NCBI GenBank assembly: GCA_963823105.1
Contig: CAWGKC010000009.1
Span: 186,001 to 250,000 of the forward strand
DNA from: JAJYKC01 sp963823105
GTDB taxonomy: Bacteria > Acidobacteriota > Terriglobia > Bryobacterales > Bryobacteraceae
Length of the DNA: 64,000 bases
Direction: 5' to 3'
Part shown: positions 37,516 through 45,297 of the stretch, piece by piece
Numbering within the stretch: position 1 is the stretch's first letter
How the letters are laid out: each line of letters starts with the position of its first letter
Notes under the pieces: model-generated
Told to the model about the DNA's origin: nothing
What the model saw: the letters and a program-made list of their open reading frames with translations, nothing else
The model's database searches: none
Made by a program: the position numbers and the translations under genes

Positions 37516-39414
37516 ATGGATTCAAGCGTTGCCGAAGTCCGTTCCGCCGTTCCGGTTTGCCCGGTGCAAACCGTCGCGGAACACATCATCGAAATCGTCA
37601 GCGATTCGGGTGAGGGCGCACAGACCTGCGGCCAGATGTTCGCCGATCTCTGCGCGAGAAACGGCAACGGCATCTGGACCGTCGAGATTATCCCGGCCGA
37701 GATCGAGCCGCCCAGCCGTTCGCGGGCCGGCGCCAGCGGCAATCGGATCCGGATCGGCTCGAATCCGGTCAATAACGCCGGCGATTCGGCCGACGTCGTA
37801 GTGGCGCTGAACGAACAGGTTCTCTATAGCCGCATCGACGCCGGCGCGCTGCGCCCCGGCACTCTCGTTCTGGTGGACGACTGCTGGGCCGGCCACGCCG
37901 ACGAAGAGATCCGCCGCCGCTACGCCGCCGCGCTCGAGGACTTTCGCGCCCGCGGGTATTGCGTCACCGAAGTCCCCATCGAGCGGGAGTGCCGCAAACA
38001 CACCGGCGATCCGCGCAAAGGCAAGAACGTGTGGGTGCTCGGCTTGCTCTGCTCTCTTTACTGCCTGGAACAGCCGCCCGTGATCGAGAACATCTCGAAA
38101 CGGTTTGCCAAAAAGGGCGAGCCGGTGGTGCGCAAAAATCTGGATCTCTTCGAAGACGGATATCGTTGGGCCGCTCAGAATATGACCTGCCGCTTCCAGG
38201 TGCCCGCGCGGAAGGACCCGCGGACCATGGTGGTCATGAACGGCAACCAGGCTCTGGCATTGGGCGCCATGGCGGCCGGCATCGAAGTCTGCTCCATGTA
38301 TCCCATCACCCCCGCCACGTCGGCGTCGCATTTCCTCGCCTCGGTCTTCGAACAGGCGGGCGGTTTCGTTCATCAGGCCGAAGACGAGATCGCGGCGATC
38401 GGATTCGCGATCGGCTGCTCCTACGCCGGGAAGACGGCCCTTACCATCACTTCCGGCCCTGGACTCGCTTTGAAGACGGAGTTCCTGGGCTTCGCCGTGA
38501 TGACCGAAACGCCCCTGGTGGTGGTCGTGGTCCAGCGCGGCGGGCCATCCACGGGGCTTCCCACCAAAATCGAGCAGGGCGATTTGTTGGCCGCGCTCTA
38601 CGCCTCGCCCGGCGATAGCCCGAAGATCGTGATCGCGCCCGCCACCATCGAGGAGTGCTTCCACTTCATGATCACCGCGCGCCAACTGTCGGAGGATTTT
38701 CGCGTTCCGGTGATCGTTCTCTCCGACGCCAATCTGGCCACCGGCCAGCAGCCGTTCCCGAAGCCGGAGGTAAAGGAAGCGTGGCTCGCTCCGCCTATCG
38801 ACCAATCCCGCTGGGACCCGGAAATCCCTCCGTTCGCCTGGGACGAGCGCACCGGGCTTTCGCGGCGTCCGCGGCCGGGACAATCGGGCGGCGAATACGT
38901 TGTGACCGGGCTGGCTCACGACCAGAACGGCCGCGTCGCCTACGAATCCGCCATCAATCAGAAAGCCATGCGCATGCGGAGCCGCAAACTCGCTGTCCTC
39001 CAAAGCGCGCTCAAGCCGCCGCACATTCACGGCGACCCCTCCGGCGACCTGTTGGCCGTCGGCTGGGGATCGACGCTCGGAACGATCGAAGAAGCCGTCG
39101 ACCGCCTGCGGGCCGAAGGGCGCAAGGTCTCCTCGCTCCACCTGCGCTTTCTGTCTCCGCTCGAGCCGGAACTGCGGGAGATCTTCCAGCGCTTCCGTCA
39201 AGTGGTCGCGGTGGAAGTGAATTACAGCGACGATCCGGGCGACCCGTATATCGACGCCGAATCGCGCCGCTATTCTCAATTGGCCATGCTGTTGCGCTCC
39301 AAAACGTTGGTGGATGTGGACTGCTGGTCCCGAGTGCCTGGAAGTCCGATACCTCCGGGCGTCATCGAAGACGAGCTTCGCCGCAGGCTGAACCTGCTGG
39401 GAGGGAAGAAGTAA
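37516..39414 (+). CDS. korA: 2-oxoacid:acceptor oxidoreductase subunit alpha (fused gamma-alpha)
   Basis: A 632-residue fused subunit. Residues ~20-205 form the gamma domain, here starting VAEHIIEIVSDSGEGAQTCG; residues ~235 onward form the alpha (PYR) domain with MNGNQALALGAMAAGIEVCS, MYPITPATSASHF and TSGPGLALKTEFLG; the C-terminal part matches the transketolase-C domain (LLAVGWGSTLGTIEEAVDRL). It pairs with the next gene to oxidise a 2-oxoacid, most often 2-oxoglutarate, and reduce ferredoxin. GAAGAGGAG precedes the ATG at 37516. Its stop shares one base with the beta subunit start (TAATG). The substrate (2-oxoglutarate versus other oxoacids) is not certain. Confidence 0.9.
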   Translation: MDSSVAEVRSAVPVCPVQTVAEHIIEIVSDSGEGAQTCGQMFADLCARNGNGIWTVEIIPAEIEPPSRSRAGASGNRIRIGSNPVNNAGDSADVVVALNEQVLYSRIDAGALRPGTLVLVDDCWAGHADEEIRRRYAAALEDFRARGYCVTEVPIERECRKHTGDPRKGKNVWVLGLLCSLYCLEQPPVIENISKRFAKKGEPVVRKNLDLFEDGYRWAAQNMTCRFQVPARKDPRTMVVMNGNQALALGAMAAGIEVCSMYPITPATSASHFLASVFEQAGGFVHQAEDEIAAIGFAIGCSYAGKTALTITSGPGLALKTEFLGFAVMTETPLVVVVVQRGGPSTGLPTKIEQGDLLAALYASPGDSPKIVIAPATIEECFHFMITARQLSEDFRVPVIVLSDANLATGQQPFPKPEVKEAWLAPPIDQSRWDPEIPPFAWDERTGLSRRPRPGQSGGEYVVTGLAHDQNGRVAYESAINQKAMRMRSRKLAVLQSALKPPHIHGDPSGDLLAVGWGSTLGTIEEAVDRLRAEGRKVSSLHLRFLSPLEPELREIFQRFRQVVAVEVNYSDDPGDPYIDAESRRYSQLAMLLRSKTLVDVDCWSRVPGSPIPPGVIEDELRRRLNLLGGKK

Positions 39415-40367
39415 TGTACGAGTCCAACACCGAGTGGGACATCGAGCCCGACTCTCGCGCATGCACGCTCGACGACTACAAAGGAGCCGAAGCCCGCTGG
39501 TGCCCCGGCTGCGGCGACCATGCCGTGCTCAGCGCCGTCCAGCGTCTGGCGCGCGATAAGCGGCTTCCGCCGGAGAAGACCGTCGTCGTATCGGGAATCG
39601 GCTGCTCCAGCCGCTTCCCGTTTTACATGGGCACATACGGATTTCATGGATTGCATGGCCGGGCGTTCCCGGTCGCCTGCGGCGTTCGCAGCCGCCGTCC
39701 CGATCTGCACATTTTCGTGGTCACCGGCGATGGCGATTGCTGCGCCATCGGCACCGCGCACTGGATTCACGCCATCCGCTACAACATGGATCTCACCATC
39801 CTGCTGCTCGACAACAACATCTATGGCCTGACGAAGAACCAAACCTCGCCCACCACGCGTCTCGGAGAGCGCACGAACACCCATCCCACCGGCTCCCTCT
39901 TGCCGCCGCTCAATCCGTTGAGCGTGACTCTGGGAATTACCAACGTATCGTTTGTCGCGCAAACCGCCGATTGGAATCCGCCGCATCTTTACAACACCAT
40001 TCGCGCGGCCTACGAACATCCCGGCGCGGCTTTCGTCCGCATCCTGCAGCGCTGTCCGCACTTCACCTCGCACGTGTTCGACGAGCCTCTGCACGACCGC
40101 GGCCGCATGCTTCTTCTGCGTCACGAGCGTGGGATTCCGCTCGATTCCTCCGTCGCGAATCTGTTTCCCAACACCGTGGAGCACGATCCGCACAACCTGG
40201 CCGAAGCGCGAACGTTGTCGGAACGCGAGGACGTCTACCCGATCGGGCTTTTTTATCAAAATGAAAACGCCGCGCGCTACGATCGCGCGACACAGCGGGG
40301 AATTCACGTTCCGGCTTCGCAGAAGCTGGAGGCGATCGAAAAGAATCTCCAGAAGTTTGTCATTTAG
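39414..40367 (+). CDS. korB: 2-oxoacid:acceptor oxidoreductase subunit beta
   Basis: A 317-residue subunit that binds thiamine diphosphate and one [4Fe-4S] cluster. RWCPGCGDHAVLSAVQRLA gives two of the cluster cysteines, VSGIGCSSRFPFYM a third; the thiamine-diphosphate motif is VTGDGDCCAIGTAHW, ending in the DNNIYGLTKNQTSPTT block conserved in KorB. Length and motifs are complete. It is translated from the korA stop (one-base overlap), and eight bases separate it from the 601-residue PFOR-like gene. Confidence 0.92.
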   Translation: MYESNTEWDIEPDSRACTLDDYKGAEARWCPGCGDHAVLSAVQRLARDKRLPPEKTVVVSGIGCSSRFPFYMGTYGFHGLHGRAFPVACGVRSRRPDLHIFVVTGDGDCCAIGTAHWIHAIRYNMDLTILLLDNNIYGLTKNQTSPTTRLGERTNTHPTGSLLPPLNPLSVTLGITNVSFVAQTADWNPPHLYNTIRAAYEHPGAAFVRILQRCPHFTSHVFDEPLHDRGRMLLLRHERGIPLDSSVANLFPNTVEHDPHNLAEARTLSEREDVYPIGLFYQNENAARYDRATQRGIHVPASQKLEAIEKNLQKFVI

Positions 40368-40375
40368 GGAGGCGC

Positions 40376-42181
40376 ATGGCATCGATTGGGATTTCCTCGG
40401 ACACTTCGGTTTCACGCGAACAGTTGCGCGCGTTTCACCTGACGGGGCGCGGGCTGGATGCGCTGCTCCCAACCGGGCCGTTGCGTCCCGCGTCGCTCGA
40501 ACAACTCGAACTGCCTCGCATCGAACGGAGCTATCCAATCTATTTTTCCGATTCGGTCCCGCCTCAGCCGTTCTACCGGCTCTTGCAGACCGTCGCCGAC
40601 GCGCACCCCGCCGGCTTCCCGATTCTCCGGGACTGCCTCGAGCGAATCGCCGGCGCATTCGGAGAGCGGATCGGATTCCACGGGTGCGTTCCGGTTTCGT
40701 CCGTGCTGGACGACGCGCTGGCGGCGGCCCAAGCGCAGATGAAATCGTTCCACATCGAACCGCAGGCGCTCGAGAAAGAGTGGGCCGCGTTGCGAAAGGC
40801 GCTGCCTACGGAGGGATGGCTCATCGCCTTCGGAGACGGCGCTTTAATCGCCCTAGCCTGCGCGACGCTCGAATCGGCGCGGCGGGAAGCGCGCTTAACT
40901 TTCGCCGAAGAATTAAAGGAGTATGGCCGCCGGCTTCAGGAACTGCTCGACGTCGACGACGGAAAATCGGAGGCGGCTTCTTCCACCGAGCGCCTGGCCG
41001 CATCGCTTGGCGCCCGCGCCACATCTTTTTTGGTCCCGTCCGCACTGGCCGAAGCGCTCCGGCGGCGGGCGAATCCGGTGCCTCCGATGGAGCCGGAGCG
41101 CCGCGCACGCTGCGAATCGGCCTTGGCCACCATCCGGAATGCGATTCACGATTTGAACTCGCCGCCCTCGGTTATTCTGATTCACTCCGGGCGCGCCCCC
41201 AAAACTCCGCCCCATTTTGCCATCCAATATCAAGAAGCCGTCGACGCTTGCGATGCCGCGGCCGCTCTTTGCCGGCGCCAACTTCGCGACCGCGTCCCGG
41301 TGTGGAAGGCGCTTCGTACCGCCCGCCTGGAGGTCGATTCCGCATTCGGTTCCTCCAGCCAGACGGAAGCATTGGAGGCGTTCGACGAGTCGAGCGCTCA
41401 GCCGGACGAATTGGCCGCGCTGCCCGTGGTCATGGTCTACGAAACCGCGCAAAGAATCGAAGAGTCCCTGGCGTCCTTCGCGCGTCTTCTGCAGTCCGGC
41501 CTCCCCGTACAGGTTCTGATCGCATGCTCGAATGCCCCGGCCGGGAGTCTGGGTTTTCTTCCGCTCGCTTACCAGGACGCTTTTGCGCTGCAAACTTCGA
41601 TTGCCGATACTGGCCACCTAATCGGCGGCCTGTCGGCAATGGCGCGGACCCTTCGCCCCGCCGCCGCGGTCGTGACGGTAAGCGAATCGTGGCGCGAGGC
41701 GGCGCTGCTTCCGCTCGCGCGGGTATATCCGCTGTACCGCTATCATCCGGACTTGGGCGCAAGTTGGTACGAACGCTTTGCCCTGGAAACGAACCGGCCG
41801 CCCCAATATGAGCGGCTGAACTTCGCTCACGCCGCCGCTCTCATGCCGGCGTTCCGCAACCAATTCCGGGTCTTGCCCGGCGCCGAGGCCGTGGACCAAG
41901 CCGAGCTAGCCGAATATCCGGCGGACCGGACGCCCCACGCGTTCCCATTCCTTTTTGTCGTCGATGAAAATGGCGGGCGCAGCCGCGCTGTGTTCACTCG
42001 CGAAATTGTGAACCTCTGTTCCGCGGCGGAAAAACGATGGCGCATCCTTGAAGAACTCGCGGCTCCAAAAGTAGTGAAGGAGGAGGATCCGGACGCCGAA
42101 AGCCGGTCGCGGCAGGACGGTGCGGCCGAGGCGGTTCATCGCGTGATCTCAATCTTGGCGGAAACGAACAACGTGGCATAA
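40376..42181 (+). CDS. PFOR C-terminal-like protein lacking the thiamine-diphosphate motif
   Basis: A 601-residue protein with no signal peptide. Its second half aligns with the thiamine-diphosphate domain of the giant PFOR at 30311-35282: ALQTSIADTGHLIGG against VLQGGISNPTHLIEG, YPLYRYHPDLGA against YPLIRYNPDKGA, LNFAHAAALMPAFRNQFR against LTFADFAVTEGRFRKQFR, FPFLFVVDENG against FPYIWAVNLKN. Where the PFOR has SMGGDGAMYDIG, this protein has MVYETAQRIEES, and NTGG is also lost, so cofactor binding should be gone. Cluster cysteines are absent too. Eight bases after korB, it is probably cotranscribed. Role unknown: an assembly, regulatory or decoy partner of the oxidoreductases is possible. Confidence 0.85.
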   Translation: MASIGISSDTSVSREQLRAFHLTGRGLDALLPTGPLRPASLEQLELPRIERSYPIYFSDSVPPQPFYRLLQTVADAHPAGFPILRDCLERIAGAFGERIGFHGCVPVSSVLDDALAAAQAQMKSFHIEPQALEKEWAALRKALPTEGWLIAFGDGALIALACATLESARREARLTFAEELKEYGRRLQELLDVDDGKSEAASSTERLAASLGARATSFLVPSALAEALRRRANPVPPMEPERRARCESALATIRNAIHDLNSPPSVILIHSGRAPKTPPHFAIQYQEAVDACDAAAALCRRQLRDRVPVWKALRTARLEVDSAFGSSSQTEALEAFDESSAQPDELAALPVVMVYETAQRIEESLASFARLLQSGLPVQVLIACSNAPAGSLGFLPLAYQDAFALQTSIADTGHLIGGLSAMARTLRPAAAVVTVSESWREAALLPLARVYPLYRYHPDLGASWYERFALETNRPPQYERLNFAHAAALMPAFRNQFRVLPGAEAVDQAELAEYPADRTPHAFPFLFVVDENGGRSRAVFTREIVNLCSAAEKRWRILEELAAPKVVKEEDPDAESRSRQDGAAEAVHRVISILAETNNVA

Positions 42182-42737
42182 TCGCCGGTACGATTCGTCG
42201 ATCTGGATTCGAAGCCGTTCATTGCCGGCTTTTCCGCGCTTCCGCCACGGCAACCTGGGATTCCCTGGGCGAACGCGGACGTTGGTTCGCCGGCGGAGAT
42301 TGGAGTTCAACTTGGCAGGTGGCCGAAGCCGGGGAGGCCTACGGACTTATCGGCGCGAGCTTTCCATTGGCGCTCGGCATCTCCACCCGCGCCACCGGGC
42401 GGCGTCGGCGTACGGGGCCCTTCTTCACCGCCGTGAACGCGCGACGCTCCGTCTTCATCCCCTCGGGCGCTCTTGCGGCCACAAGCGGTCGCTATGAGTT
42501 TTTTGAGGCATCGGCAAATCTATCCATCCGATCTGTTGTTCGGACCCCGGAGCGAGACCGTTTCCGGCTTCGCCCCGGGGCCTCATCGTCATGATGAGTT
42601 TGCAGCCAGCTATTCCTTGGACTGAAGGGCAAAGTAGCGTTCTCTGCCATCACCGCGGTACATGCAACTTCGACTCGCCGAACAACGCGATATGGGTGGC
42701 TATCTTCGCGTCCACCGCTTGTAAATTATTAATTATA
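42182..42737. other. Intergenic region between the kor operon and the tRNA genes
   Basis: Several overlapping frames run through 42220-42600 (for example a 91-residue frame from 42319), but none has a good start site, domain or consistent codon use. A short frame reading MSFLRHRQIYPSD near 42495 looks like debris of a formerly longer sequence. I cannot assign a gene. Confidence 0.45.
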
Positions 42738-42814
42738 TGGTGGGCGGTCGCGGGATCGAACCGCGGACCTCCTGCGTGTAAAGCAGGCGCTCTAACCGGC
42801 TGAGCTAACCGCCC
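42738..42814 (-). tRNA. tRNA-Val (TAC anticodon)
   Basis: On the minus strand a full cloverleaf reads GGGCGGT acceptor, D arm TAGCTCAGCCGGTTAGA, anticodon arm CTGC-TTTACAC-GCAG with anticodon TAC, T arm GCGGTTCGATCCCGC and ACCGCCC. CCA is encoded at 42738-42740. The mature body without CCA is 74 bases. Confidence 0.95.
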
Positions 42815-42869
42815 ATACGGAGCCACCGGAGGCGGCGTTTCGAGGCATCCCGGATTGGTGATCGAACTT

Positions 42870-42946
<77 letters not shown>

Positions 42947-43027
42947 GAAAAGTGCTACCGCCGGACCCCTCTAATCTAACACGCCGCTTCTCCCGCTCTC
43001 AAGCCGTCGGGCGAGAGCGGCGATCGC

Positions 43028-43489
43028 CTATGCGGCGCAGGCTTCTTGGTTCGCGGCCCGGCGCGCGCGCATCAGCCGGATCCGGACCGCCGTCTCGGAT
43101 ACGCCCCGCTCCGCGGCGATTTCACTCGTCAAGTATCCATCCAGATAATACGATTGGAGGATATCCCGGTCCTCGCGCCGGCAGCGATCCAAAATTTGTT
43201 CCACATCGACTTTCGCCAAATTCGGGGCGGGCGAAGTGGAGAGACCCGAAAGTCCTTCGCGTCTCGGCTCCTGGCGCCGCAAGCTGCGGTACATATTCAG
43301 CGCGATGCTGTTGGCCCACGTAAAAACGAGGGACGAATCGCGCAACTGGCTCAGTCTTTCCCAACCGCGAGTCCAAGCCGCCTGCGCCGTCTCCTCGGCC
43401 GTATCGTACGGGAGTCCTCGCGACAAGAGAAAGCGCAGAGTTAACTTGAAGCCGTGCCGGTATGCGTCGCTATATTGATCTTTGGTCAA
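43028..43489 (-). CDS. ECF-type RNA polymerase sigma factor
   Basis: A 153-residue small sigma factor. Residues ~15-70 resemble region 2 (LPYDTAEETAQAAWTRGWER, then VFTWANSIALNMYRSLRR), and residues ~105-148 resemble region 4 with a helix-turn-helix (EDRDILQSYYLDGYLTSEIA, then VSETAVRIRLMRARRA). The tail EACAA is short, with no sensing domain, and no anti-sigma gene is seen beside it. It stands on the minus strand after the glycan cluster, whose genes it might control; that is only positional. Confidence 0.85.
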   Translation of the reverse strand: MTKDQYSDAYRHGFKLTLRFLLSRGLPYDTAEETAQAAWTRGWERLSQLRDSSLVFTWANSIALNMYRSLRRQEPRREGLSGLSTSPAPNLAKVDVEQILDRCRREDRDILQSYYLDGYLTSEIAAERGVSETAVRIRLMRARRAANQEACAA

Positions 43490-43907
43490 TTAAAACCGTC
43501 CTCTATCACACAGTCTGCCTCGGAATTTCGAGTCCCATAGGCTGGTCAATTCCTGACCGGCTCGATAGGTAGCATTTCTTTCGCCAACCGCGTTTCGACG
43601 CGACCTAGGAACTCAACCTGTCCATCACTGAATGAAATAAACCACTGTTTTTCAGTGACTTAGAAAAATAAGGATAACTCCGCAAGGGATGAATGCCTAG
43701 GTCGAATTACGGACCCAGCAGCGTCTGAAATAGGCGGATTTGAGTGCCGAAGTGCAAATTTTTCGCGATGAGCTTCAGGGAGGCACAGCCGTCGCGCAAA
43801 GGCGAAGCTGGCCAAAAACCGACCCTGGTTTGAACTCAGAAGCTCACCGAACGCCCACCGCGGTTTAACCGCTGGTGGCCGCTCGGGTTCAGGGGGAAGC
43901 TACCGGG
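43490..43907. other. Intergenic region with a hairpin
   Basis: These 418 bases hold no recognisable gene. The one structure seen is the hairpin at 43855-43878, listed separately. The rest is mixed in composition and gave no convincing promoter hexamers for the sigma factor. Confidence 0.5.
43855..43878 (-). terminator. GC-rich hairpin after the DUF4915 gene
   Basis: CCACC-GCGGTT-T-AACCGC-T-GGTGG forms an 11-base-pair stem with one bulge and a one-base centre. It begins 30 bases beyond the stop at 43908 on the minus strand. No T run follows, so it could be a rho-independent-like pause, an mRNA end stabiliser or part of a dispersed repeat. Confidence 0.35.
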
Positions 43908-45275
43908 CTAAAGGTTCACGGGCTCCTTGATCTCCACGACGCAAGAAAATCCACTGCAAGGATCGAATTCGTCGAACCACCCAATTCCTTCTTGCACTAG
44001 CGTGATCGTTAGAAGAAACTCCCCTGCGATCGGCGGCGGAAGGATCTCGATACGGCAGGAGAGGGTTTCCGCGGGCGCGAGCATTCGAGGAAGCGACGTT
44101 CGAAGCCCCTCTTGATGTTCTATTGCGGGAGAACGCTCGGTCAATTGCCATTTATAGGAAATGTAAACCGGGTTTGGCAGGGCCGAACAATAAAAACACT
44201 CGCCGCGATTCGTGATCGCGCAAGAGACGAGCGTGAGTTTCCCCGCGTCGAATTCCGCTGGAACAGATGCATCCACTCGCACGCGGCATTGTTCGGGCGC
44301 CAACGGATCCGAAGACGCCCAAATGCACTGCGGGTTGATTCCAATCTCGCGGAAGAGCGACAACTGGTCTTGTTCAGACGTCCGCATGTGATTCGTGCGG
44401 AAGCCATTGCGGGCGCCCGTGGCAAGGCACGCCGGAGCCAGGGAAAGATCGGAGATCTCTTGAAATGGCACGATAACCCGATCGACCAACTCGAATGTTT
44501 CACGGTCTATAACCGCAATCGTCGCCCGTTGCACGCCGCCGCGATCCGAACGCCGGGAGCTCTCCCCAACAAAAATATGTTGATCGCTGATCGCTAAGCC
44601 GCGGGTGAAGCCCGCCAATTCCACGCTCCGCCGTATCCGGTTGGCGTCGTCGAATTGCACCAGTTTCCCGTTTAGGGAATCGCAAACAGACCAGTGGCCA
44701 TCGAAGAACCTCGGGCTATGGGGAGCGCAGAGGCCGCGTGCAACTTTCTGCCCCGATTCGAGGTCGAACACATGGCCGTCGCGATGATTCAGGCACTCCT
44801 TGTATCCCCGATATTTTTCGTAAACGCCAAATGTGCAAACGTAGAGCCGGCCTTCATGAAGCGTGAGGTCGTTCAAGTGCCACGAATCGTCCTCGCCGGG
44901 TGCTCGCCAAACTCTTGCCACCTCGCCATTTGGCGTGAGCCAAAGAATACTATTGGTGCCCGTCGAAGTGACAATCACTTGCCGGCCGTCCCAGGTGATG
45001 TAATGTCCGTCCGATAGTTCGTCGACGCGGAGATAGTTTTTCACGCCGCGCGAATCGTAGATCAGCATCTCGCCGCCGCCCGTTATCAGGGGGGTCCTTA
45101 GCAGCCGGAAAATCCGGTCTTGCGTTACATAAAGGCCGGAGCTACTCACTCGATCGATCGTTTCGACCTCTTGGCCGTCGAACACGCAAAGACCACCCCC
45201 TGTGTCTTCGTCTCCGGCGCAACTCGCCAAAAGAACGTATCCTTTGCAGGCGTCAACGGAGATCGACAGACTCAT
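43908..45275 (-). CDS. DUF4915-like beta-propeller protein with C-terminal Ig-like domain
   Basis: A 455-residue protein without signal peptide. Residues ~1-300 resemble the DUF4915/TIGR03032-type propeller found in glycan clusters (SDGHYITWDGRQVIVTSTGT, SWHLNDLTLHEGRLYVCTFG, CAPHSPRFFDGHWSVCDS, FTRGLAISDQHIFVGES). Residues ~325-450 are an Ig-like sandwich ending LLTITLVQEGIGWFDEF, which closely matches the body of the lipoprotein at 47109-47609. Function is unknown; the linkage to glycosyltransferases suggests handling of a surface polysaccharide. It follows the coiled-coil methyltransferase gene by 22 bases. Confidence 0.8.
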   Translation of the reverse strand: MSLSISVDACKGYVLLASCAGDEDTGGGLCVFDGQEVETIDRVSSSGLYVTQDRIFRLLRTPLITGGGEMLIYDSRGVKNYLRVDELSDGHYITWDGRQVIVTSTGTNSILWLTPNGEVARVWRAPGEDDSWHLNDLTLHEGRLYVCTFGVYEKYRGYKECLNHRDGHVFDLESGQKVARGLCAPHSPRFFDGHWSVCDSLNGKLVQFDDANRIRRSVELAGFTRGLAISDQHIFVGESSRRSDRGGVQRATIAVIDRETFELVDRVIVPFQEISDLSLAPACLATGARNGFRTNHMRTSEQDQLSLFREIGINPQCIWASSDPLAPEQCRVRVDASVPAEFDAGKLTLVSCAITNRGECFYCSALPNPVYISYKWQLTERSPAIEHQEGLRTSLPRMLAPAETLSCRIEILPPPIAGEFLLTITLVQEGIGWFDEFDPCSGFSCVVEIKEPVNL

Positions 45276-45297
45276 TGGCGCGACGGGAAACGAACGA

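Noticed and set aside
37522..39462. A 646-codon open frame antisense to korA
   Set aside because: Low-complexity Arg/Gly/His-rich translation with no domain; korA on the other strand is complete with a ribosome site.
38655..40367. A 570-codon frame that would extend korB far upstream
   Set aside because: It runs through korA in a wrong frame before joining korB; the TAATG junction at 39412-39416 is the natural korB start.
39952..41811. A 619-codon open frame overlapping korB and the 601-residue gene in another plus frame
   Set aside because: Arg/Ser-rich translation with no motif; the korB and PFOR-like frames carry all recognisable signatures.
42182..42737. An integrated element beside the tRNA genes
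   Set aside because: No integrase, no repeat of the tRNA 3' end and no mobile genes are visible on either side.
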